Source of the DNA: CAZOOR01 sp964581505
Lineage (GTDB): Bacteria > Bacteroidota > Ignavibacteria > Kapaibacteriales > UBA2268
Reading direction: 5' to 3'
DNA length: 13,575 nucleotides
Assembly (NCBI GenBank): GCA_964581505.1
Contig: CAZOOR010000070.1
Location: 1-13,575, forward strand
Part shown: in pieces, positions 8,185-13,575 of the stretch
How positions within the stretch are numbered: the stretch's first letter is position 1
How the letters are laid out: each line of letters begins with the position of its first letter
Notes under the pieces: model-generated
What the model was told of the DNA's origin: nothing
The model's input: only the letters and a program-made list of their open reading frames with translations
Database searches by the model: none
Program-made: the position numbers and the translations under genes

Positions 8185-9006
8185 ATGGAACAAGTTTTTG
8201 AACAAGTAAAAGAGTCCGTTGATTTTATCCAAAGACAGATTGATTTTACCCCTGCAATTGCAATTGTTATGGGTACAGGCTTGGGTAAATTGGCTGATGA
8301 TATTGATATTAAATCCTCTCTTGATTATTCGGAAATACCGAACTTCCCACTATCTACTGTCGAATCTCATTCCGGCAAATTGCTATTCGGCTATGTGTCG
8401 GGACGCAAAGTTGTAGCAATGCAAGGTCGTTTCCATTACTATGAGGGATATTCAATGAAGCAAATTACGCTACCTATTCGCGTAATGGCAATGCTCGGTG
8501 CAAATATTCTGCTCGTTTCAAATGTCTGCGGTTCAATGAATCCGCTTATTCGCAAGAAAAACATAGTCGCTATTAATGACCATATAAATTTGCTCCCGGA
8601 CAATCCCTTGCGCGGCGTAAATGACGAACGTCTCGGCGCCCGCTTTGTTGATATGAGTGAGCCGTATTCCAAGCGATTACTTGCAATTGCCGATGATGTA
8701 GCCCTCAAAAATAAGATTAAACTTCATCATGGAGTATATACCGCTTTGAGTGGACCAAATCTCGAAACAAAAGCCGAATACCGCTTTCTGCGTACTATTG
8801 GTGCTGATTTGGTAGGTATGAGTACCGTACCCGAAGTCATAGTCGCAAGACAGATGAATATGGAAGTACTGGGATTTTCAATCGTAACGGACGAATGCTA
8901 TCCCGAAGCATTACAACCCGTGGATATTGATGAAATTATCGCAAATGCCGCCGCTGCCGAATCCGAATTAACTACTATGATTAGCAATGTTATTGAGGAG
9001 TTGTAA
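8185..9006 (+). CDS. punA: Purine nucleoside phosphorylase, trimeric PNP family
   Basis: Phosphorolysis of purine nucleosides to free base and (deoxy)ribose-1-phosphate, for purine salvage in the cytoplasm. The 273 residues show the trimeric (class I, human-like) family rather than the hexameric DeoD family: GTGLGKLAD (30-38), SHSGKL with H62, GRFHYYEGYS with R82 and H84, SGPNLETKAEYR with E194, and VGMSTVPEVIVAR with M212 and S213, which match phosphate and base ligands of human PNP. Two departures are clear. The base-site asparagine (human N243) is aspartate here (D236 in SIVTDECYP). The usual NAxGG strand reads NVCGS (113-117). Aspartate at this site makes acceptance of 6-aminopurines such as adenosine plausible. 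It lies 18 nt after yggS and abuts the next gene directly. Confidence 0.94.
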   Translation: MEQVFEQVKESVDFIQRQIDFTPAIAIVMGTGLGKLADDIDIKSSLDYSEIPNFPLSTVESHSGKLLFGYVSGRKVVAMQGRFHYYEGYSMKQITLPIRVMAMLGANILLVSNVCGSMNPLIRKKNIVAINDHINLLPDNPLRGVNDERLGARFVDMSEPYSKRLLAIADDVALKNKIKLHHGVYTALSGPNLETKAEYRFLRTIGADLVGMSTVPEVIVARQMNMEVLGFSIVTDECYPEALQPVDIDEIIANAAAAESELTTMISNVIEEL

Positions 9007-10044
9007 ATGAAATATATCTATTTATTTTTTGTGTTTGTTTTGCTCTTTGTCGCTTGTGATGACGAAAAAATCATTGATGATACAAATGATAACTGGACGG
9101 CTTTGGCAATAGGTACAAAGGGGCAACCGAAGTTATCGGTTATTGAAGTCCCCACAGGTAAAATCATCAATGAAGACGCTTATGGTGGTGCAAACAAAAA
9201 ACAACTTTCATCTGCGCCAAGACTTATGGCGAGTTTCGGCGGCTCAATCTTTTTAATTATGCCTGATGATAATAAAATAGAAATAATTAATGCAAAGACA
9301 TTCGAGACAAAGCATACACTTGATTTTTCGGCGGAAAAGAAAAAGCCGATTGCCATTGCATTTGCTCCTAATGCTACTACTGCATACCTTATTTTTGAAA
9401 AGGACTCTTCACTCGGTGTTCTTGACCTGACCGTAATGAAAGTGGTTCACTCAATAAAATTGGATAGTCCGCCATCATCAATTTCCTTATCGGGCAATCA
9501 GATATTTGTTTCTTGTACGAATATTAACAAAGTGCTTGTAATTGATACACGTGATAATAAAATTAAGAACGAAATCAGCGTACCGGAAAAGCCCGTTTTG
9601 CTTTCGCATACAAAGGACGGATTGAAAGTAGTTGTTGTTTCGGCAGGCAACGGCAAACTCAATAAAAACGAAGAAAAAACAAATGCGTATATATGCTTGC
9701 TTGATGCCCGTACAAAAAAAGAAATTGCACGTAAGCCGCTTGGCATCGGTATTGTCAAACCAATAGAACAAGAACCATATTCACTTGCGACCGCGGGACG
9801 CCTCTATGCTTTCATCGGAACACAGTCATATTTACTTCGATTTAATACAAGGACAGCTACTCCGCCGGCACGCTTGAAAAACGGAAAATTTGTTTCTATG
9901 CTCTACAATGATAAAAGCTCCGAAATGATTTTTATTAGAGATGACGCCGGTTCTCGTCAATTAATTATTTACAATCCGCAAACCAAGAAAATTGGAGCAG
10001 AAATGAAATTGCCTGTGGGTATTACAAATCTTTTGCCGTTATAA
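9007..10044 (+). CDS. Beta-propeller-like lipoprotein
   Basis: A 345-residue predicted lipoprotein of unknown function. Residues 1-16 form a signal peptide with the lipobox LFVAC, so C17 would be lipidated after signal peptidase II cleavage, anchoring it in the envelope. The acidic CDDEK after the cysteine fits many Bacteroidota lipoproteins. The rest consists of repeated strands of YVTN/YncE type, such as KIEIINAKTFE, SLGVLDLTVMK, KVLVIDTRDNK and AYICLLDARTKK, roughly every 40-45 residues, which indicates a beta-propeller. Such folds usually bind proteins or ligands; no catalytic motif is seen. The ATG follows the phosphorylase stop codon with no gap, and the phosphatase gene starts 3 nt after its own stop. 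This suggests co-translation and perhaps a shared role with the phosphatase, but that is inference. Confidence 0.8.
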   Translation: MKYIYLFFVFVLLFVACDDEKIIDDTNDNWTALAIGTKGQPKLSVIEVPTGKIINEDAYGGANKKQLSSAPRLMASFGGSIFLIMPDDNKIEIINAKTFETKHTLDFSAEKKKPIAIAFAPNATTAYLIFEKDSSLGVLDLTVMKVVHSIKLDSPPSSISLSGNQIFVSCTNINKVLVIDTRDNKIKNEISVPEKPVLLSHTKDGLKVVVVSAGNGKLNKNEEKTNAYICLLDARTKKEIARKPLGIGIVKPIEQEPYSLATAGRLYAFIGTQSYLLRFNTRTATPPARLKNGKFVSMLYNDKSSEMIFIRDDAGSRQLIIYNPQTKKIGAEMKLPVGITNLLPL

Positions 10045-10047
10045 TTT

Positions 10048-11730
10048 ATGAAAGACAGAAGCATACCGATTAATCTCGAGTCGTTAATTGATTTAAGCGC
10101 CCGACTGAACGAAACACATGATATTAAGTTCATTCTTAATTTGTCATTATTGACATTAATGGGTAAATTGACAATATCAAACGGCTGCGCATTCTATCCA
10201 AACGACAACGATAAAAATTTTAAAATGCTTATTAACAAGGGGCGATGCAGTATTGATGATAATGTATTTTTTTCTCTTCGAGAATTACAGAAAATCAATG
10301 GAGACACTCAATTTGAAAAAAAACTTCTTAATAACGGTTTGCTTTACCTAATTCCGGTGTTATATCAGGGCGAACTGAATGCTGTCTTTGCTCTCGGTAA
10401 ACGCCTGACTGACGAACCGGTCGGTGAAGCGGAACAACATTATATCAGTTTGGTTGCATCTATTACGGCTAACTCTTTGGAAGTTGCAAAAGAACAGAAC
10501 AGACTGCTTGCGACAAAGAACGAACTTGAATTTAGAAATCTTACCCTTACTACTTTATTTGAAATTACTAATGATTTTAGCTCATTTCTATCCGGCGAGC
10601 AAATACTCAAATTGCTTTCCTATAGAATTATGGGACAACTGATGATTAATAAGTTTGCTATTTATCGGGTGGGCGAGAATAAATCGCTCGAATTAGTACT
10701 TAACAGATGTGATAAGGAAATTCCGACTGATTATTACGCCACACTTTTGGAATTAAATGGTACGGGTACAAAAGAAGAATTAAGAGGGACAGCACTTGCA
10801 CCGCTTTTTGATGAGAACGATTTGGAAGTAATTTCGCCAATGAAAGTACAGGGCGAGATTAAGGGCTTTCTGTTTATTGGTAAGCGAATGAGCGGCGAAA
10901 AGTATAACCGTGAAAACATTTCATTTATTGAATCACTGGGCAATATTGCTATATCTGCAATGGAGAACAAACGCCTGTTCAATCAGGAGTTGGAAAAGAA
11001 AAAACTCGAAAGCGAATTATCGCTTGCCCTCGAAATACAAAAGGGTTTTCTTCCCGCAATTTTACCGGAATTGAGCAATTATGAACTTGCGGGCATTTCC
11101 GAACCCTCCCGTCATGTTGCCGGTGATTATTTTGATTTCATCAAAGTTGATGATGATTCTCTGATTATCGTTATGGCTGATGTTTCCGGTAAGGGTGTTG
11201 CCGCATCGCTAATTATGGCGAATATTCAGGCGGCTCTCAAAGTGCTTGCGGGTTCTAATCTGTCTCATATTGATATTGTAAACAAATTAAATGAAGTTGT
11301 ATATGAAAATACCGGTTCCGATAAGTTTGTTACTTTCTTTATTGGTTTTCTTGATTTAAAGAATAATAAACTTGAATATATCAATGCAGGGCATAATCCG
11401 CCTATGGTTTTCAATTCAAATAATAAATTGCTTAGACTAATTAAGGGTGGTTTGCCAATGGGTGTTTTCGTAAATCGGTTCGATTATGAACAAGGAGAAT
11501 ATACTATTCAATCCGGCGATATGATTGTTCTCTTCACCGATGGAGTTACAGAAGCACAAGATAGCAATAGAGCAGAGTTCGGTGAGGAAAGATTATTATC
11601 ATTGCTAAAAAAAATAAAGACACTGCCACCGCAACAAATTGCAAACGGTATTGTGCAAGCAGTAAAAGAATTCTCAGGCACAATAAATTTATATGACGAC
11701 ATTACTGTTTCTGTAATCAAATCAAAATAA
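10048..11730 (+). CDS. GAF-GAF-SpoIIE (PP2C-type) serine phosphatase, RsbU-like
   Basis: A 560-residue cytoplasmic signalling protein with no membrane segment. Two GAF-like sensor domains occupy about residues 10-148 and 167-307, joined by a helical stretch. A short coiled coil (about 308-332, rich in E and K) leads to the SpoIIE/PP2C domain (about 333-560). Metal-binding motifs are intact: VAGDYFD (D360), ADVSGKG (D378), FTDGVTEA (D498) and YDDITV (D550-D551); INAGHNPP and GLPMGVF are also family marks. Such enzymes typically dephosphorylate an anti-anti-sigma (STAS) protein in a partner-switching pathway, with the GAF domains sensing a small ligand. No STAS or RsbW-like kinase gene is in the window, so the target is elsewhere. 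The gene starts 3 nt after the lipoprotein stop and ends the five-gene run. No intrinsic terminator directly follows it. Confidence 0.93.
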   Translation: MKDRSIPINLESLIDLSARLNETHDIKFILNLSLLTLMGKLTISNGCAFYPNDNDKNFKMLINKGRCSIDDNVFFSLRELQKINGDTQFEKKLLNNGLLYLIPVLYQGELNAVFALGKRLTDEPVGEAEQHYISLVASITANSLEVAKEQNRLLATKNELEFRNLTLTTLFEITNDFSSFLSGEQILKLLSYRIMGQLMINKFAIYRVGENKSLELVLNRCDKEIPTDYYATLLELNGTGTKEELRGTALAPLFDENDLEVISPMKVQGEIKGFLFIGKRMSGEKYNRENISFIESLGNIAISAMENKRLFNQELEKKKLESELSLALEIQKGFLPAILPELSNYELAGISEPSRHVAGDYFDFIKVDDDSLIIVMADVSGKGVAASLIMANIQAALKVLAGSNLSHIDIVNKLNEVVYENTGSDKFVTFFIGFLDLKNNKLEYINAGHNPPMVFNSNNKLLRLIKGGLPMGVFVNRFDYEQGEYTIQSGDMIVLFTDGVTEAQDSNRAEFGEERLLSLLKKIKTLPPQQIANGIVQAVKEFSGTINLYDDITVSVIKSK

Positions 11731-11810
11731 AAACACGAGACCGTTATTAATGTTTACACTTTTGCGTACATTGTGTATATGCTAAGTTGAGGGAGGTATG
11801 ACTGTATTTT

Positions 11811-11836
11811 TCTTCGCCCTGCGGCACAGAATGACG
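11811..11836 (-). repeat. REP-like intergenic element (single copy here)
   Basis: On the minus strand this reads CGTCATTCTGTGCCGCAG followed by GGCGAAGA. It resembles the TCATTCTGAGC...GAAGAA elements that I recall as scattered in intergenic DNA of many environmental bacteria. It has a short GCC/GGC stem. Only one copy is in this window, so repetition is not shown here. Confidence 0.4.
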
Positions 11837-11853
11837 AACTTTTTGGTTTTACC

Positions 11854-11875
11854 ACCGCACCCTGAAGGGTGCGGT
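11854..11875. repeat. Perfect 9-bp palindrome (possible REP-like hairpin or weak terminator)
   Basis: ACCGCACCC (11854-11862), loop TGAA, GGGTGCGGT (11867-11875): a GC-rich perfect stem in AT-rich DNA. Only a short TTT follows on the plus strand. On the minus strand the downstream side begins GGTAAAACC, also without a clear U-run. It could end transcription of the upstream phosphatase operon, 124 nt away, or be part of a dispersed repeat with the adjacent element. Confidence 0.55.
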
Positions 11876-11943
11876 TTGATAGTAATATTTCAATATACAA
11901 TATAAATAATACTAATAATTGATAATAGCAGGAATGCAACACA

Positions 11944-11970
11944 TTGGTTACAGAAAAGCGATTATATTTG
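11944..11970 (+). promoter_or_regulatory. Candidate promoter abutting a ten-G tract
   Basis: TATATTTG (11963-11970) is a perfect TAnnTTTG box with a TTG (11944-11946) 16 nt upstream, the same spacing as at 3308-3334. The ten-G run begins 2 nt after the box, so transcription would be expected to start in or near it. It could drive the downstream exported-protein genes with a leader of about 285 nt. Activity is inferred only. Confidence 0.35.
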
Positions 11971-11971
11971 C

Positions 11972-11981
11972 GGGGGGGGGG
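11972..11981 (+). repeat. Homopolymer of ten G
   Basis: Ten consecutive G in otherwise AT-rich DNA, directly after a TAnnTTTG box. Such tracts change length by slipped-strand pairing and are frequent sequencing or assembly error sites. Confidence 0.95.
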
Positions 11982-12113
11982 ATTACAGTATATTGCTATT
12001 GCATTACTTGAAATACTATATTTTATGTTTTATACTTCAATTTATTTTGAAGACTACAACAATATTATCAACTATTATGCGGAAGGGAATTATGAACAGA
12101 TTTATTAAAAATA

Positions 12114-12160
12114 GGGCTGACGATATTTTTGACATTTAGCGGTGTCCCCATCGCCAGCCC
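12114..12160. repeat. Imperfect 11-bp inverted repeat
   Basis: GGGCTGACGAT (12114-12124) and ATCGCCAGCCC (12150-12160) are complementary except at one position, around a 25-nt loop. The right arm and adjoining TGTCCCC are GC-rich against an AT-rich background. It could be an RNA hairpin in the leader of the downstream gene, or an edge of a dispersed repeat. Confidence 0.45.
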
Positions 12161-12260
12161 ACGAAAATAGCTTACGCTAATTCCATCTATGCAAGTTAAG
12201 GAATTAGTGGCTCACCGACAAGTCTTTATAATTCTATTAAAATTTAACTTGGAGAAAATT

Positions 12261-12905
12261 ATGAAAAAAATGTTTTTAGTCATATTTTTCGTTATGACTT
12301 TTTTCGCACTGAATACTAATACTTCAAAAGCACTGCATGCTTGGTGTATTCCTGATTGCCCAGACGATTCCTTGGAACTGCTAGATCCGCAAACTGCAGA
12401 ATTTACTATTGGTAATTGTCATTATGCTGCGGATTTCTATTATCGAAAAGCTTGCAATCAGTATTGTGATATAATGCTCACAAGAGTAAAATGTATTGAC
12501 CCTCCACCTTGTGATAATATTTCCGTTATTGATTTACTTAACATCGCACAAGCACAAATAATAAAATATTGTATAAATAAAAAAATATTTGAGAACAAAT
12601 ATGGTTTCAGTTGTACACCACTAAATCTTGGTGATTGTAACTCATATTGGCGAATATCAAAAGGCTCTTGCTGGCATAAAAGCCAGAACCATGATTTTAG
12701 TTTCACTGAACCACCATCAGTTAGTAATTATTACGGGACTATTGCATCTTGTGCAGCTGATATATGTTGTTTAACAAGATATCAAGTTTGTCGGGATAAT
12801 CTAAATCAAATTATTGTTTCAATAGTTGAACAAATGTCAACAGCACCATGCCCCTATGACCCGAACGGCGATTGTGTTCCGGTTTGTGGCAGTTACGGAA
12901 ATTAA
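12261..12905 (+). CDS. Exported cysteine-rich protein of unknown family
   Basis: I do not recognise this 214-residue protein. The start is the ATG at 12261, preceded by GGAG with good spacing; the frame is open further upstream (ATG at 12189), but that would put 24 residues before a typical signal peptide (MKKMFLVIFFVMTFFAL, cleavage near residue 23). The mature part of about 190 residues has 18 cysteines, including CIPDC, CNQYC, CIDPPPC, CCLTRYQVC and a terminal CPYDPNGDC...CG segment, implying multiple disulfides in an oxidising compartment. There is no T9SS sorting domain, lipobox or transmembrane segment, so it should be periplasmic or released by another route. Cysteine is rare in the other exported proteins here. 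A second exported protein follows after 15 nt, so the two are probably co-transcribed. Confidence 0.75.
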   Translation: MKKMFLVIFFVMTFFALNTNTSKALHAWCIPDCPDDSLELLDPQTAEFTIGNCHYAADFYYRKACNQYCDIMLTRVKCIDPPPCDNISVIDLLNIAQAQIIKYCINKKIFENKYGFSCTPLNLGDCNSYWRISKGSCWHKSQNHDFSFTEPPSVSNYYGTIASCAADICCLTRYQVCRDNLNQIIVSIVEQMSTAPCPYDPNGDCVPVCGSYGN

Positions 12906-12920
12906 TTAAGGAGAAATCAA

Positions 12921-13391
12921 ATGAAAAAAGCAATGTTAATCCTGTTGGTTATTATCTTTTCTGTTAATACCTCATTTTCAGAACCGAAAAAAATAAAAAA
13001 TACATCACTATTTTATGTTTGTTATCTATATACACCGAACGGCGATGTATATCGTACTATGATGCTTGGCTATGATTGGAAAAAGATTAAAACAGGACAC
13101 TCAAATGACAATAAATCAAATTATTCGGATATTAAAACCCAATATAAGTGTAAAAAGGCATTTGAGTATTCAATAATAAACAAGACACTGAGAATTTCTT
13201 TGTACTTCGATTCCGATGTTAGATTAAAAATATCTAATGTTTTGGGACAGGAAATTGCACAAATTGAAGAGAATAATGTATCACTTGTGCATAATTTTAA
13301 TCTCGCTAAGTATTGTTTACGAAAGGGTATCTATTTTGCTTCGATTACATTAAGTAACGGTTTTACAAAAACAATAAAAATTGCACTATAA
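12921..13391 (+). CDS. Small exported protein with C-terminal T9SS-type sorting domain
   Basis: A 156-residue protein with a signal peptide (residues 1-20, ending SFS|E) and an AAGGAG Shine-Dalgarno sequence before the ATG at 12921. Residues about 88-156 look like a type A T9SS sorting domain: LRISLYF, then KISNVLGQEI (103-112), RKGIYFASI (134-142), and the lysine-rich end TKTIKIAL. That leaves only some 65 residues (21-87) of mature cargo, containing YTPNGDVYR and two cysteines (C34, C77). I recognise no domain in the cargo. T9SS cargoes are usually much larger, so it may be a small surface or shed factor, or a decayed remnant of a larger protein; the frame itself is intact. It forms a pair with the upstream cysteine-rich gene. 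Confidence 0.75.
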   Translation: MKKAMLILLVIIFSVNTSFSEPKKIKNTSLFYVCYLYTPNGDVYRTMMLGYDWKKIKTGHSNDNKSNYSDIKTQYKCKKAFEYSIINKTLRISLYFDSDVRLKISNVLGQEIAQIEENNVSLVHNFNLAKYCLRKGIYFASITLSNGFTKTIKIAL

Positions 13392-13402
13392 TTATTTTGC
13401 TT

Positions 13403-13430
13403 CAAGCCGGATGGTTAAACATTCGGCTTG
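13403..13430. terminator. Hairpin after the small exported-protein genes
   Basis: CAAGCCGGATG (13403-13413) pairs with CATTCGGCTTG (13420-13430) over 11 bp with one G:T wobble and a 6-nt loop, 11 nt after the stop codon. No U-run follows, so it may end transcription inefficiently or mainly protect the transcript end. Confidence 0.6.
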
Positions 13431-13522
13431 GAGTAAATAAATAAAAAAAAATTGTAACATTTTCTTTGCTTTATGTGTTTCACTATTAGTACAAATTTAT
13501 CAATTTATATTGGGTTAGACTG

Positions 13523-13575
13523 ATGAAAAATTATATTTACAAAATTGTATTTATCATTTGTATTCTTTTTGTTTT
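13523..13575 (+). CDS. Start of an exported protein, cut by the window end
   Basis: ATG at 13523 opens a frame of 17 complete codons reading MKNYIYKIVFIICILFV, a typical signal peptide with lysines then a hydrophobic core. The window ends before the mature protein, so function cannot be judged. It lies on the same strand as the preceding pair, beyond the hairpin. No clear Shine-Dalgarno sequence is seen; only GGGTTAG lies nearby. Confidence 0.55.
   Translation, partial: MKNYIYKIVFIICILFV

Larger units (their letters stand above)
11934..12108 (+). pseudogene. Possible small frame broken by a ten-G tract
   Basis: An ATG at 11934 opens a frame that stops at 12009-12011 with ten G present (25 residues). 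If the tract had nine or twelve G, the same ATG would read on to TAA at 12106-12108, giving 57 or 58 residues with a hydrophobic middle (LQYIAIALLEILYFMFY) and an acidic, tyrosine-rich end. The downstream part is open from 11929, with an internal ATG at 12025 (27 residues). No ribosome binding site is strong and I recognise no family. It may be phase-variable, a remnant, or chance. Confidence 0.2.
11731..12260. other. Gene-poor 530-nt intergenic region with several repeat-like elements
   Basis: No convincing complete gene is seen here. In order it holds a REP-like stretch (11811-11836), a perfect palindrome (11854-11875), a TAnnTTTG box (11963-11970) followed by ten G (11972-11981), a small open frame through or beyond that tract (to 12108), an imperfect inverted repeat (12114-12160), and TAGCTTACGCTA, a tiny hairpin (12168-12179). 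The clustering of repeat-like sequences between a housekeeping operon and small exported genes suggests a genomic junction. Confidence 0.6.

Noticed and set aside
11754..11942. Minus-strand open frame of 62 codons
   Set aside because: It runs across the REP-like element and palindrome, has no ribosome binding site and no family resemblance; it is most likely a chance frame over a repeat.
12092..12139. Tiny frame beginning MNRFIKN, 15 codons
   Set aside because: Too short, no clear ribosome binding site and no recognisable product; only chance support.
12227..12232. TATAAT hexamer before the cysteine-rich gene as a sigma-70 type -10 box
   Set aside because: No TTGACA-like element is correctly placed upstream and such hexamers are expected by chance in AT-rich DNA; the inferred lineage uses TAnnTTTG boxes.
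12189..12260. Upstream ATG extension of the cysteine-rich gene
   Set aside because: It would place 24 residues before a textbook signal peptide, and the ATG at 12261 has a proper GGAG site.

Overview
The window looks like a low-GC chromosome segment from a member of the Bacteroidota/Chlorobiota (FCB) superphylum. Three predicted proteins end in type IX secretion (T9SS) sorting domains, and several promoter-like sites fit the Bacteroidota TTG / TAnnTTTG pattern. Unlike many Bacteroidota, some genes also carry clear Shine-Dalgarno sequences. The gene mix would suit Ignavibacteria or 'Candidatus Kapabacteria', but that is a guess from style, not a proof.

Layout. (1) 112-3276: a promoter-like site, then thymidylate kinase (tmk) overlapping by 4 nt a large secreted metzincin metalloprotease with T9SS signal. 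(2) 3359-4255: a monofunctional proline dehydrogenase with its own promoter-like site. A strong bidirectional hairpin terminator at 4285-4314 separates it from the convergent gene. (3) 4337-5281, minus strand: a cytoplasmic leucine-rich-repeat protein of eleven regular 23-residue repeats; its start should be moved from the GTG at 5293 to the ATG at 5281. (4) 5450-11730: a tight co-directional run of five genes (gaps of 11, 18, 0 and 3 nt). They encode a T9SS-exported M1 aminopeptidase, a YggS-type PLP-binding protein, a trimeric-type purine nucleoside phosphorylase, a beta-propeller lipoprotein, and a GAF-GAF-SpoIIE (PP2C) phosphatase. (5) 11731-12260: a 530-nt gene-poor stretch with a REP-like element, a perfect palindrome, a TAnnTTTG box touching a run of ten G, a small frame interrupted by that run, and an imperfect inverted repeat. 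(6) 12261-13391: two small exported proteins with good Shine-Dalgarno sites. One is unusually cysteine-rich and unrecognised; the other is a miniature T9SS cargo. (7) A hairpin at 13403-13430, then the first 17 codons of another exported protein running off the window.

How the genes fit together. Two surface or secreted peptidases plus proline dehydrogenase suggest use of external protein and peptides, with proline oxidised for electrons and nitrogen (inference). tmk, yggS and the phosphorylase are housekeeping nucleotide and cofactor genes. The lipoprotein/phosphatase pair may be an envelope-linked signalling pair. The most unusual part is the 11.75-13.4 kb region. I do not see a complete new defence or mobile system; there is no CRISPR array, transposase, integrase, tRNA or rRNA that I can support.
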